Source: Verpa conica (taxonomy: Eukaryota > Ascomycota > Pezizomycetes > Pezizales > Morchellaceae). From it: 64,000 bases of DNA. The notes beneath the pieces were generated by a model that ran no database searches, was not told where the DNA came from, and worked only from the letters and a program-made list of their open reading frames with translations. Below, one piece after another: positions 12,651 through 25,275 of the stretch (position 1 is its first letter; each line of letters starts with the position of its first letter). The stretch covers positions 1,612,001-1,676,000 of the forward strand of contig JAUFSD010000003.1 of NCBI GenBank assembly GCA_033030425.1, written 5' to 3'. The position numbers and the translations under genes were made by a program.

Positions 12651-13406
12651 TATGCCCAAGCGGATACAGTAGATGATGATGCTCCTCCATCTTCAGCCCC
12701 TATTAAATTGTAGGCGTATGTAGTTTCGTAGTATTTAGTTTGTATTTACATGTATCTACATACATCAATAGAATGTGCACTGTACATAAGCTTGTGTATG
12801 TAGCACAGCATGCGAAACAAATAAAAGGATGTACGGCCCAGTCCACACCGTGGAGAGCATAATGGAAGTTCTGAAGGTATCAGTCAACCTTTCCCCCGTG
12901 ATTTACCTTAGCCAGTTTGATAGAAACGATAAAGGATCCAGGGCAGGCAATATGCGTGTTTAAGCATCAATGTATGTGCTTTACCGTGTCGTCGTAAGGG
13001 ACATGACTGCTCTAGAGCCATTGGCAAATTCCCGTCGTCCGCTGCGCTGGTAACGGATCCGATCTTATGCGGAGTCTACTGCTCTTTCTACCAAGGTAGA
13101 CTGAGACTCTTACTGTTAACCCCCCGCTGGCACCAGCTACTGAATATCTTGCCGCTATCCGCCTGTACTTTTGACCCGCAACTTACTCGCGGCCTCAAGA
13201 CAGCAAGATATTCTCGGCTGGTACTCACCATGTCCGCCACTAGGTTGACTGACGGGTTAAGACCGGACTGTTTGTGGCAATCGAAGCTTAATCCTCTATG
13301 CTCCAATGCTAAAAACTACTATCGTGGATTTTGTGGCAGCTACATATACCGAAAGACCCACCTAGACCCATAAATAAAGACTCGGTCTGTGTAGATAGCC
13401 ACAAGT

Positions 13407-13432
13407 TCGGTCGGTCGGTCGGTCGGTCGGTA
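13407..13432. repeat. (CGGT)n microsatellite
   Basis: About six tandem copies of the tetramer CGGT within the gene desert. Confidence 0.85.
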
Positions 13433-15546
13433 GGCTGTGAGATTACGAATTCCTGCAGATAGCCGATATCAACTAAATTTTCCTGGTAGAATTCAATATT
13501 AATTAATACTAACACATATACGCCTCTCAAGACTTCATCCTACACGGCTGATGAGAAGTCGGATCAGCTTTGTGGCGTATCACAGGTTCTCGAGGAACAC
13601 TGGCCCACTCATAGACGCAAAGGCAAAAACGGCTGGCTTACTTACATAGGAGAGGTCAAACTCGCTAAACGCATGGGCCGCTGCCGATCCATCATCTTGT
13701 TAAGGACCGCGGGCGCAGCTGCTGTTAGAATCCACTCTCTGCCTTATTTCTCATAGGACTTATAGTTGGAAGGACTTGCTAGTCGGAGGTTTGTGATATG
13801 TATGAGCTACTGCCTGCTTACGATTAGGTGAGGAAGGGAAAAGTCAGATATGCAAGGGGACTTTGACCTCTAGATGAGCGCTTCCCCGGATAGCAAAGAC
13901 GGCAGTTCCTTGATAGGTACTAGCTACATCGTCATCTTACACTTGCACTTAGAATAGCTCATGAGATACCTGTTTCGTCTCGGGCAGTTTAGTCCACGGT
14001 ACTGAAGTCTCCTCCCTAATTCTTCATATTGAACTGTTTATACTTTAGCTGTTGAACATAACTGACTGAGAAATAGCAATAATAGTGGTTTACTATATAT
14101 GCCCTACTGGAATTGCGTGAGACCCTCCTATCCGATCGTTTCCCGTACAACGCATGACTCTAGATTTCGATCTAGTTGACACGGTGCTACAATGGGTCTA
14201 AGCACAAGGCCTACCATGTTTAGAGGATGTGTTTGTGGCCATATAAATTGGGCTGCGACCTCCAGTCTAGATAGTTTCAATTGACTGGCTGTGCTCTCAA
14301 AGCAAAACCTTACGAAGGGGGCTTTTGGACTTTCTATATCGGAATTCGGCCCGAGGCACAAAGCGCCACCGACGGCGGCCAACGCAAAGCCCTCAAAAAA
14401 AAAAAGAAGGCTGCCCCGCCCGGACCATTTCCGAGGGATTGCTTCTTGTGTTGACAGATTTTTTTTTTGTCGCAAGACCCACTTTACCTTTTCAGATCCA
14501 ATAGTACCCCACATTTCGGTAAACGGCGAACAAAATATGACACTGGCATATATATTTAGTAACCCGAATAAGATTATGATACGTCTCAGGGTTTTGAATC
14601 CGGAGATTAACAGCACCCCCACATGTAAGGTTGTGTCATGGTATCTCACTCGACGCTAGCTAGGCGAACCACATTCCGACACAACGTCGTAACCCAAATT
14701 TAACTAAGGGACGAAGATCTCTGTTTCTTATATAGATATTCAGTAGCCTGGGTAATTCTCTAGACTTTCGATAGTGGGATGACCTCAGCGGCCTATATAC
14801 CACTTCAGCAAGGATTCTATTGTGAAGGATATACCAGTTTCCGTTTAACTGAGCTAACCAAGAAAAAAAGACAGGGGCGCTAGTAAATCAGGAGGGACGG
14901 CTAGTAATTGTTTGTGTAACCAGAAGCACCGGCAAGCCGATGACTATTGGGACATTACTCGGTGAGTATTTTCTCAGAGGTCACTGTTCTCACATATCGG
15001 TCAATCATCCATATTAGCCATCATCTCCGATTCATGAACCTGTCAGGAATCTAGCGTTGTTTACTTCTAGGAAGCACTCGTGTGCTTTGAGCGTATCAGT
15101 TTGTATTTGTCAGGAACCAAGCCGTGGCAACCCCTAATAACTCGACCGCATATATGTATCACCAAGGCTAAGGCAAAATATTACCTCCAGAACTTCTATA
15201 CATCATGTCCAGCTACCCAATATTTCAATGCTTTATAGCTCTTGATTAGTGTCTTGTCCTTAGCTATTCTTGAGTCAAGGTGTGGTTTTTAATACAAGTC
15301 TGCCACTCATATTCTTCTAACGCCCTCTTGGCACTTTCAAGGAAAGAGTCGATCAGGCTTTTATTGCAGGTATCTGATATATGACAGCTGCTATTGAAAC
15401 TGAAGCGCGAGAAGCGCGTCATAAGCCTCCCTGTCTCATGTGCTGGACCTGCACCTTCTACTGGTATAAGATTTTAGGAGGTCTAAAGCCTGTTTAACAT
15501 AAATAGGCTTCTATCTATCAATCATGTCGGGATAGGCGTGCCCTTC

Positions 15547-15595
15547 TTGAATTAGTCAGACAGCCTTAGGCGGGGGGGTCTGTTGACTAATTCAA
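15547..15595. repeat. Short inverted repeat
   Basis: TTGAATTAGTCA at 15547-15558 is the perfect reverse complement of 15584-15595, around a 25-base centre that can pair partly (CAGCC/GGTCTG). It could be a minimal foldback relic or a chance palindrome. Confidence 0.35.
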
Positions 15596-18086
15596 TTAGA
15601 TATACACCAACCCATGTTAGTCAGTGGAATGCTCTTCCCCTCCCATCACCCGTACCAGAATACGGGTAATGGCACCAGAGACATATCAGGAGGAATTATA
15701 GGTGTGTAGGGAGGTTGGGGTGGCCGGCGTACTGGTAAAGAGTATACCATACTTTAACTTAAACCCGGCCAAGTGTCTTAGCTATTCCAAACTTCAATTC
15801 CGCTGCGCTTGTAATTGGCGGGAAATTAGCGAAAATTTGGTTTTCAAGCTTTCCGTGTACTCTAAAGGAGCATGGGGAATCCTAGTAGAATTTCGATGCG
15901 GCCAGTCGATCAGAATGAACACCAAGCATTCCTTCTGTTCGCTTCTCACCGCTGGTATTTCCGGTCGGAGCGCCAAAATCACGTACATCTAGAGTACTTG
16001 GACTAAAAAAAGTCAAGGTGTTTAGGGTAACATTTGCTCTGTCACGTTACTTTCGGTGGTCTCAGTAGTACGTGGATATTGAGGTCAATTTTTCCTGATA
16101 TAAGGTGCACAACGAACTTTTTTCTCACCCGAGCTGATATCCTAAGGCAAAAAAAATGCTAATCCGTTAGTTAGTCGGTCATTGAGCCCATATTTTGTCG
16201 CGGCGATGGGCCCGAGTTCCTGACGCCTTGGTTGAGAGATCTACTCCCTCATTAGAATCTGCAGGTCTAGCCCCCCAGTATGAAGCCTTATTCCTTCTGC
16301 GTACTTGCTATGGGCAGCATACCACATGGCCAAAATCGGTTGGAATACCGAGATCGGAAACGGGGCACCGAACTGGTTGCACAAGGTTGTTTCTCCAATG
16401 AACAGGGTATTTTGATACGTCAGACATTAAAAAGGTGTTTGGCCAGTAAGGGTGGACCTTCTCCAGATATAAACTCGCAAAACGTGCTGTTACCCATAGG
16501 TAAGTTGGCACTTATAGTCTCACTATACCAGATAAAAGTTAGTTTCCCTGTACAGGAAGAGTCCTTATATATTAGGTATAGCCCGTCTTATACTCCTATA
16601 TACTTTGTTTATCCCAAGAAGATCTGCGCTATGTAATTAAGTACATGCCTTTCGTCTTGAGGTAGTTTTTGATTTTCTAATTTAGAATTCATAACCTAGG
16701 TTATCTTTAGATACAAGAGTACTCTTTAGGGGATGAACTATCAGATATTGATTATGGCTAATCATGGGGCATATTCTATAGGATCGGGCAGCCGCCAAGT
16801 TACGTGTAAGCTAGCTCTTCATAGCCCTCGAGGTCGGAGTTGGGTATCCTTGGTCAAGGTTTCATGTCAGTCTCTGGCTTCCTGTAGTGTATAGTGGAGT
16901 CATACCTACTATGGTAAAGCATCCAAAAATTGGCTTAGCTGGATCCCGGCATAAGATAATCTTTCGGGTAAGGCATACGTCCATTTTCAAATAATACCAG
17001 GTTCAATTTTTGCTGTCTTATGGCTTCCTAGACATTGACGGGTAAAAGAATTGTTTTTTGGGGCTGCGAACAGATCTTGAGTTTATTTTCTTAGCTAGCG
17101 GCCAAATTAAAGGATAGGGCGTTCATCTGCTGCACAGAATTATGCACGTTGAGGCCCGGCTTTCTTTAACGAGAGGTCAGAAGGGTGGTAGATATTGCGT
17201 ATTCAGCATGTGCCGGGTTAGTACCTGCTTGCTAGGTTACCGATGCGCAGTGAATGTAAGCGCGATTTTATGTGGTGTTAGATGGTTAATTGGTATTGAT
17301 ATTGTGTTGGATGTGTAGTACAATGGACTATGTTTGGTAGGGCCTGGTAATGCCTTTGTAAGTTTAATCAAGGGCCTAATTCTTAGGAACATGAGGTTGA
17401 TACCACTAATTAATACTAATTTCAAACTGTCAACTAATTTACACGTGAGATGTAGCCCTATTGTCTTGATGCTCTCCGGGACTAAAGATTACAGCTTGAG
17501 CGGAGGTATACTTCCTAGTATATGATAGACATAATTTTATACTACCTTTCCACGTTATTTATCAGTTCTAAAGGAGTAGGATCCTGTTGGCCAGACATAC
17601 AAAGGAGGTTCTTTTCTTTTAATCTGAAATTCTATTTGAGTTAAGATAATTACAACCGGCCGTACACCTAACTACATTATTCGGATATTAATAGTGAAGT
17701 TCCTGAGAATAAGTAAATCCGTGGGAATTGTTACCCTATAGAGGCAATTATATGTCTTTGACTTCGACGATATAGGTTCATATGGTGGCTTATAATCGTC
17801 TAAGGCTGTAGTGAGTAGAGGGAAAGGTAATGAGTACAAGGTGACGAGCGGAAACTTCTGTAGTTTTTATACTTGAGCTCCGGAGTTTACTAATAGGAAC
17901 TTATCCTAACGTCACTTAAAATAGGGTAGTGGTTTCTGAGAGCTAATATGGACTAGTTAGTGAGATTATGAAAGGCTTTATAAATTGTCTATATAATCTT
18001 ATAGTAGGTATTTTTAGTTAGGTTTAAGGATTGCAGGAAGACGAGACGCGAGTGATTAGCCATGTGTGGGGTGCTATTCGAACGAG

Positions 18087-18132
18087 TGAATGAATGAATT
18101 ATAAAATATAGAGCCCGAAAGCTATGGTATTT
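18087..18132 (-). repeat. (ATTC)n-tailed retroposon relic
   Basis: Read on the minus strand this is AAATACCATAGC, a GGGCTCTA-like core, then ATTCATTCATTCA. The same order of blocks recurs at 63487-63540. I found no clear target duplication here, so only the 3' end of an old copy is recognised. Confidence 0.5.
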
Positions 18133-18226
18133 GATTAACTAGAATGGGGAATAGTTTACGGTCTCGAAGGCCTAGGGCTGATTTTAGGTATTGAGACCCG
18201 TATATATATCGGTATATATTGGCATG

Positions 18227-18468
18227 TATACCCAGGCGTTTATTAAATACTCGGAGCGAGATCGCGGTCGCGGCCGACCCCTAAACGGTGACATGGCAGT
18301 AACTACCAGGATAATAAAAATAATTGTGAACTAAAAAATCATATAGTCGCTATATAGCCTAGCAAGAGAATGCACTGTCTATATGGTTGTCTTTGTTATC
18401 TTAGGCCTGCGTCATGACGGATCTTGGTTGTAATCTCTATCCGAGTATTTAATAAACGCCTGGGTATA
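18227..18468. mobile_element. Foldback/MITE-like element A, 242 bp
   Basis: A perfect 29-bp inverted repeat: 18227-18255 is the reverse complement of 18440-18468. The arms begin TATACCCAGGCGTTTATT. If the outer TA on each side is a target duplication, the terminal repeat proper starts TACCCAGG, as expected for a Tc1/mariner-type MITE. The 184-bp interior has no coding capacity and includes a GC-rich patch (GCGGTCGCGGCCG). Confidence 0.7.
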
Positions 18469-20216
18469 ATGTGAATAAATGCAGCTAAACCCATATACTT
18501 AATGAAACAAATGAACAAAAAAGTGCTCTTCAGCTAGATCTTATATGGGGGGAGAAACACTCCCTTAATGGTATCTGTGATTCTTTTGGTACCCGGGAGG
18601 ATAATTTCTGGTATTTTTCGTGCGTGAGGTTCCTGGTGGATGGGAGGCGTATCTACTTATTTACTTTGTTGGATTTTTTTAGAGTTATACTCTTATAGTT
18701 TTTAGGTATATATACATGTAGCATATCGTATCAAGCGTATGTAACGTCACTAAGGTTATCAAATCATAACCACACCACAAAAAACCACGTTCCTATGCCT
18801 TGTATATTGTGTGTACCTGAGTGCTTCATTATAGGAGTGGATAAATCTCCTTATAATGCATAAATTAGATTCTAGTCATACTCATGTTAATGTTTAAGGC
18901 GAACCAAAGGATGTAAAGTTCTAGCATTGCATGGGGGCGGACTGGGGATATATATCCTGCATGGGCTAGTCTTATATTAGGAAGGTACCTTTATCTGACA
19001 TAAGACGCAACGTGTAGAATTTCTATGGTAAAAAAGAAAAGCAAGGGTTAGTTTCTCTGTGTATCCCTTCGTCTGTCGAGACATGCGGACTTCAATTTTC
19101 ATGTGGGGGCTAGATCGAAGGATTTCTATATTATAAGGGTTTTATGTGTATCGCCTCACTTCTCACCTACATGTAGGTATCTTGTGGCTTTTGGACCCCA
19201 CGAAGCGGGGTCAGCTTCGATAAAAAATTCTGGGAGCAATTGAAGTGAATCCCTACCCAGGAATGAGTACCCCAAACATAGTGGACAGGGGGTACTAATT
19301 CTGAGCACCACTCGCACTGATTTTAGTTTTCCTGTTAATTAACAAAGCACCCAAACAGTATGTTTTTCCATCAAGGCATAGATAGATCCGGACTCCTGGA
19401 ATCGCATCTCTATTTATGTAGTTAATTGTTTTTTCCTGTCTATATTAATTTATTATGTTATTGTTTAGGATGCGCTACATGTCTTCTAATGTGGAATTTC
19501 TATACGTAGGTAGATAAAAAAACCCAGGTACCTATATCCGCCTAAGTAATTGTCCACCAGTAGAATAGAACTCAGTACGAGGAGGTATCTGCGCGCGGGG
19601 TGGGGGGGAGGTGTATGCCTTTAACAAACAACTCTGATAGCAAACGGACTACCAAAGGTCTTCGAGCTCGTTTCGTGTCTAAGGTCTAGATCTATTCTAA
19701 AAAAAAAGTAAATTTGAATTTTTGAGAATAATATATACCCTAGATGTTTGATTTTCATACTGGATTACGTTCTATCAGATTGAATTGAGGGTTGCTCTGG
19801 GACTCAGTATTTATTGGGTTAGGATTTTCTTGATTGAAGGGTTGGAAGGCTAATTAAAACCCACTAGTCTCTAACCCAATATGAACCTTCACTTTAGGCA
19901 ATTTTCTAGGACTTATTGTGAATATAGGTCCACTACTATATACCTCAACACACATCTCGTATAATGAAACCTAACTACTTACAAGCCACAGTTTCTCTAG
20001 CAAAGGCTACTCGGGCTCCAGAGGTCAAAGCTACCGAAGCTGATTAGTTTTCCTTGTTTGGATAAGATGAGTGGTCTCGAGCTCAGGATTATCAAAAATC
20101 TTCTCTAAAATATAGAGTCGTATGAGACGGTCAAGGTGGAGGATTTTGAGCTTTCAGAGGGTTGGTGACCCTATTTGAAACTTCTCACTGTATTTTTATC
20201 ATTGCTCGTTAGGGGT

Positions 20217-20322
20217 ATACTCGCTGAAAAATAAAGTCTGTCGCCTGGGTACGGGTTGCAACCAGGCTTCCATATAAGGAAGCGATATACCCAGACGACA
20301 GACTTTATTTTTCAGCGAGTAT
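20217..20322. mobile_element. Foldback/MITE-like element B, 106 bp
   Basis: Arms 20217-20251 and 20288-20322 are 35-bp inverted repeats with a single mismatch, separated by 36 bp. Taking the outer TA (20218-20219 and 20320-20321) as a target duplication, the termini read CTCGCTGAAAAATAAAG. The near-identity of the arms in otherwise decayed DNA suggests recent origin or a maintained structure. No coding capacity. Confidence 0.75.
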
Positions 20323-21814
20323 GTAGCAAGACGCCATTTATAAGCATGCTTAATTATTCCTCTCTACTAGGATCCTACAGCGTACTCCCTTAAAAAGGTG
20401 GCATTTCTGAACCTTGAAATAACTATAAGCTTGAAGCCTTATTAGTTGGTATTGGGTGTGTTTATATTCCCTCTAGGAGTAGGTTATTCTCCCCCCGGTC
20501 GGTCTATGTAGGCCCAGACCTGTGATCTATTTGTTGCCTCCACCAACACAAATATCGGGTGTTCAGATCCCCGGCCTATGGTCCATAAGTAATATAAGTC
20601 ATCCTAGGCAGGCTGTTTTTTCTGAGATATTAAAAGGGTGCTATTTTTCTCCTCCCCCGCACCACCCTATTAATTCTTTCTATCTATCTATTTTTGATAA
20701 CGGGGGGCAGGTCTATAGGGTGATGCTGGTTAAACTCTTGTGTGCCTTGAGGGAGCGTATGACATGAGGCTAATTAAGGTGCCTGTTTGTGTGACTAATA
20801 TTTGTTCTCTCAATTTTTTCTCCTATGTAGTTGTCTGGCTTAATGGTATAATAAAATCCTATGAAGCCTCTAGTAACTTTTATTCGACCTAGAGCGATAC
20901 TTGTGTATATATAGCATATTGAATCTTATGTTTTACTAGTATTCGTACGTGCATTGGTATGCATTCTTAGGAGGCTTTGGGTATATAGACTAAGATTTTT
21001 GAATGTGCTTGGGAATTACAAGGAAATGTTTCCATGAAAAATAGTTGCTCGGGCCGGCATTATGGACTATGTATACTAATTAGTGTGTGGTATGGGATAG
21101 ATAATGCTCTATTCTAATTATTGATTTTGGAACCTCTAAAGAGGTAATGGGGGTGTAGGCGAAAGAAAGGCCATAGGGTCTCGTAGTCTTTGGGCATTGG
21201 CTACTCTATTGCCAGGGTCTTGTACTAATATAGAAGAGTCTGGTGTTTGGTAGTCACTGAGGATCGTAGGCCTTTTTGGACCAAGTGAAGAAATTCAGGA
21301 AAATGTTTCTTTTTCGAGGGTCCGTTTTAATTTCTATGGTTTAGTGTTATTATAGGGGAAAAAAGGCAATATCTAGAACTTTGGTTGCTAAACGGCCTAG
21401 GTTGGTATTAATGCTTTGGACAAATTCCTGGGACATTAATAAGAAGACAAGAAACGCCCTCTTTGCAAAGAAACGCTCGTTGTAAGTCAATTTAACAGGT
21501 CAAGAGATATCCCCTGTTTTTATGCTAGTATCTTACTACGAAACATCATTCATTTTTGTACCCATATATAAAGAATCACTCAGCATTTCAACATACCATC
21601 ACTCATTCACCACTAAGAACCTCATTGCTCCATCCTCTCTAGATATCTCGAAGAAAAAAAGTAATTGATTGGTAACAAAACAAAAAAACTCCAAATTCCC
21701 TACCCAGGATGCACACCACGAAGGGAAAAAAATGCACATATCACAGAAAAGCAAACGCCATGAATGATTCACCACCACCCCAACCGGTAGACCAATAAGG
21801 CCTATTAGCTAAGC

Positions 21815-23038
21815 CTAGACCTCCATAGTACCAGCAGGCTCCTCATCTCCAGAGTCAAATGATCCAACAGAGGACATATCATCATCACTCTCCGATTCGT
21901 CTGTAGCCGCGTCGGCAGCTTCTCTGGTTGCATACTTGTTGACGTATTCTACCCAGTTGGTTATTAGTGTTGTCCGAAACGAAAAACGGGAAGCTATCCC
22001 CTCTTCTCAATGGATAACATACCCTTAACCTTAATATCATACTGTTTGGGTTCCCTCATCAATAATGCAGCAGCCTCTCCATTCAACGGGTCTGTAGGGT
22101 TAGGGTAGCGTAGTAGCTGTGGGAGAAACACCTCAAAAATATTGATCATATCAAACATGGGAGACCATGTCTGATTAATGACATCAAGACAAACGCTTCC
22201 GCTTCTAACCTCATTACTGCATCAGCTCTCCGGCCTTCCGGGGGTTAGGAAGGAGAAAGACCCACAGCTCGTCAATATTGGGGTGGAAGATGCGGTTTAC
22301 GAAGCCGATGGAGGGACTTTTGTATGGATACTGGTCCGGGAGCTCAACATGAACTTTCCAGTTGCCACCGGCGAATGGAGCTGGTGTGAGATGTTAGCTA
22401 TGGTTCTTTTTTTAATTTATTTATAGCTCGACTTATTGTTTTAGTCTGGCGGGAGAGTCGGAGAAGCGGAAGGGGTGCTTTGTGTTTGTTTCCGTCCTAC
22501 TTGGCACTGTTCCCGCCACCTTGGTTTCCTAGGCTTTCCCGGGAATATATAGCGATTGGAAATGACAGTAGATGGTGTACATACTTTCTTCGGGGCCTTT
22601 GAAACGAACATAGAATTCCTGCCTGCGTTACGTGAGAAGTGTTGAAGCGAGATGGATGGAATGTTAGAGGAAAGTTACACTATAAACGAGTTAGCTTTCT
22701 AGAACGTATAAGAGCTAGTCTGATGGTTTTAGGGGCTCTCACTATTATCGTTGACGAGGGTAACTTCATAGTCACTCATCAAGCTAGAACCCAGAGGTAC
22801 TGTTAATACTAGATTATTTCCTTCTCTACAGCCAAAGAGCTATTCGAAACTTACAGCCTACATATAGGAGATTGTTAGTAAGAGTCTTATAATAGCTAAG
22901 ATATGTAATTGAGAGGGGACATAGAGTGGAGATGGTTACCTCATAACCTAGACGTGAGCTGTCAGTATAAAGCGAGTCAAGCTACAAAGGAGAGTCAAAA
23001 CTCACATCGGTTTCTATTCTTCTCTTTGGAGAGCTCAT
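21815..23038 (-). CDS. ubc8: Ubiquitin-conjugating enzyme E2 H (Ubc8/UBE2H)
   Basis: E2 of the Ubc8/UBE2H family, which in yeast works with the GID/CTLH ligase on gluconeogenic enzymes. Exons: 23038-23006 ([11 protein letters not shown]), an 8-nt exon 22947-22940, 22783-22743, 22622-22585, 22380-22266, 22204-22023, 21948-21815. Visible: [28 protein letters not shown], the catalytic Cys in [15 protein letters not shown], and an acidic C-tail ending EEPAGTMEV. The third exon's donor reads AATAG/TGAGAG where AATAG/GTGAGAG is expected, so the summed exons (551 nt) are one base short of frame; restoring one G gives NDNRQEF and 183 residues, the usual family length. Either an assembly error or a damaged donor. 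One residue is also missing before LMSDYEV. Confidence 0.85.
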
Positions 23039-23911
23039 GGCGCGTTGTTTAGGAGCTGGATGAGGAGAGGAGGGGAGAGGGCTGTGAGAGGTAGTTGTAT
23101 TTGATGGGAGTTGGGTTTAGCTGATAGTGGCTGGCTGGTATCACCGGTAGTGAGTTGAGTTTTGGTTGAGTGGGAGGAGAGAGATAAACGGTTGGCTAAA
23201 TTAGATAGAGGGCACCGGGGGAGGGGGTAAAAGTCACGATACGAGAGGGTGAAGCCGTAATAGTAGTAACAATAGCAACAGCACAATACAGCACAGGAAC
23301 AAGGACAGCACAGCGAATACAATACAACAAAGCGAATAGTATAGGGTAGAGGAAGAGAGAGGGAGAGGGAGGGGTGGGAGAATGGGAGGGGTTACAGTTA
23401 TCCGGGGGTGGTGCGCGACAGTATCGTATCGTCTCCACACTAAGCCAATGCGTCAGGTGGATGCGGAAATAAACCTTGGGTTCCTAGTTTAGTCAGCCGC
23501 GTTATTTGAGAAAGAGGGGGAGTGGTGGGGCAACTCCATGTAGTAAGGAGCCACACTCCATGTAAGGAGCCACACCACATCCGACTACCGTACCTAGAAA
23601 CGAAGCACATGGCCCCCCGGCAAAAAAAAAGAGCTTTCTTCGGTGAGTGATCAACTAACTACCTAAAACTTACGGGCCGAGGGATGGCGTTCCCCTGACT
23701 GCCGCTTGGCCGAAGCCTCTCTGACTCGAACCCTACCCTGACTGATATTTTTCTTTGCCTATATCTGCTTTTACTCTTACTCACCTACTCACCTACTCAC
23801 CTACTCACCTACTCTCACTCTCACTCTCTCATTCCCACTCTCACCTCATTCTTCCCCCCAGACTCAAAACTACCCAAGCAACCACCCACTAAACAAACCA
23901 ACAAGCTAACA
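23039..23911. promoter_or_regulatory. Divergent promoter region, ubc8 / panB
   Basis: 873 bp separate the two start codons. The stretch has purine/pyrimidine-skewed tracts (about 23040-23240 and 23330-23400) and an octamer tandem (ACTCACCT) at 23777-23818 in the likely panB leader. A duplicated GTAAGGAGCCACA lies at about 23544 and 23564. I identify no specific factor site. Confidence 0.5.
23777..23818. repeat. (ACTCACCT)n tandem in panB leader
   Basis: About five copies of an octamer upstream of the panB ATG, running into a CT-rich tract typical of fungal leaders. Confidence 0.75.
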
Positions 23912-25275
23912 ATGGAGCCAGTACTCTCCCGTCTCCTCTCCCGCTACTCGACTGCTAGCGTCTCTTCTCTCCGTACAGCATTCCTCGGTAAGAGGTGCTA
24001 CTCCTCACACTCGCCAATCGCCCCCGGTGCTGCTCCCCCTCGGAAGAAGGTCACGATAAACACCCTGCGCACGATGCACGCCAACAAGGTCCCTATAACA
24101 ATGATGACCGCATACGATTTCCCCTCGGGACTGGCTGCTGATCAAGCACACATGGACATGATTCTTGTGGGAGACTCACTAGCCATGGTGGCATTGGGAA
24201 TGGAGGTATGTAGTGGCTGTGGTAGCAATCACAGCTCATCACTCGAGTGTTATCCACGCTAGTTCTCATTTGCTAACAACCTCATCTATTCTACAGGATA
24301 CGAATCAGTTGAAACTGGATGTAATATAACTCTTGCCGAACCCTGAAACTTTGAAAAAAGACACTGCAGACAAATACTTGTTAGGATATGCTACACCATT
24401 GCCGTGCCGTTTCGAGGGCTGTTAAATCAGGTTTCACAGTAATTATGCCCCCCCCCCCTATCTTGGATATTTATTTTCGACTCGGAATATATATAGATTC
24501 TAACAAGACTACAAAAATAGATTGGTGATCTCCCAATGGGTTCATACGAGATCTCCGCCGAACAGGCAATACACTCATCAATTTCCATGATACAAGACGG
24601 ACGAGTAGAGGTGCACCCCACTCTTAACTCCCTCCTCCAACACCACCTCATAAACTCACTACCCCCTTTCTAGGCAGTCAAACTTGAAGGTGGCATTGAA
24701 ATGGCCCCTACAATAGCACGCATAACCTCCGTTGGCATCCCCGTCCTCGGTCATATCGGTCTCACCCCACAGCGCTCCCACTCCCTCGGTGGTTTTCGTG
24801 TACAAGGCAAGACTGCCTCCTCTGCCAGTAAAATCCTCACAGACGCCCTCGCTCTCCAGGCCGCCGGGTGCTTCTCAATTATTATCGAGGCAGTCCCGGC
24901 CCCTGTCGCTGCGATTATTTCCTCGAAATTGCGGATTCCAACGATTGGGATTGGGGCTGGGGCTGGCTGTGGTGGACAGGTGCTGGTGCAGATTGATGCA
25001 CTAGGGAATTTCCCGGAGGGGAGATTTATGCCAAAGTTTGTAAAACGCTATGAAAGTATTTTTGAGAAGAGTAAGAAGGCGATGGAGCAGTATAGAGGTT
25101 AGTTTTTCTCTCTAAAAATATATGGGGTTTCAGGAGGCTGACAGGGGGGGGGGTAGATGAGGTTAAGAATGGATCGTACCCGACGGCGGAACATACGTAT
25201 CCCATCACTGCGAATGAGTTGAAAGAATTTGAAGCTATTGTCGAGAAATGTGCTGCGGATTTTGAACAGAAATAG
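23912..25275 (+). CDS. panB: 3-methyl-2-oxobutanoate hydroxymethyltransferase
   Basis: Ketopantoate hydroxymethyltransferase, first step of pantothenate (vitamin B5/CoA) synthesis. Six exons: 23912-24205, 24297-24320 (24 nt), 24385-24438, 24521-24610, 24674-25097, 25157-25275; all phases close, giving 334 residues. The first ~35 residues ([19 protein letters not shown], then RCYSS) look like a mitochondrial presequence. Family motifs are [11 protein letters not shown], the metal-binding [35 protein letters not shown] and [14 protein letters not shown]. The start is the first ATG after a CT-rich leader and gives the expected presequence. The small second and third exons would be missed by simple open-frame searches. 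Downstream, it converges on the PAP2 phosphatase gene. Confidence 0.95.

Larger units (their letters stand above)
12651..21814. other. Nine-kilobase gene desert
   Basis: No credible coding exons were found on either strand. The DNA is AT-rich and TpA-rich, and every frame is broken by frequent stops. It carries foldback elements at 18227-18468 and 20217-20322, a possible hairpin relic at 15547-15595, a retroposon-tail relic at 18087-18132 and a (CGGT)n tract at 13407-13432. Likely decayed transposon DNA; repeat-induced point mutation is possible, but I could not compute an index. Confidence 0.55.

Noticed and set aside
13010..13115. tRNA-like sequence on the minus strand
   Set aside because: GGTAGAAAGAGC resembles a D-arm, but no T-arm, box B or acceptor pairing could be drawn.
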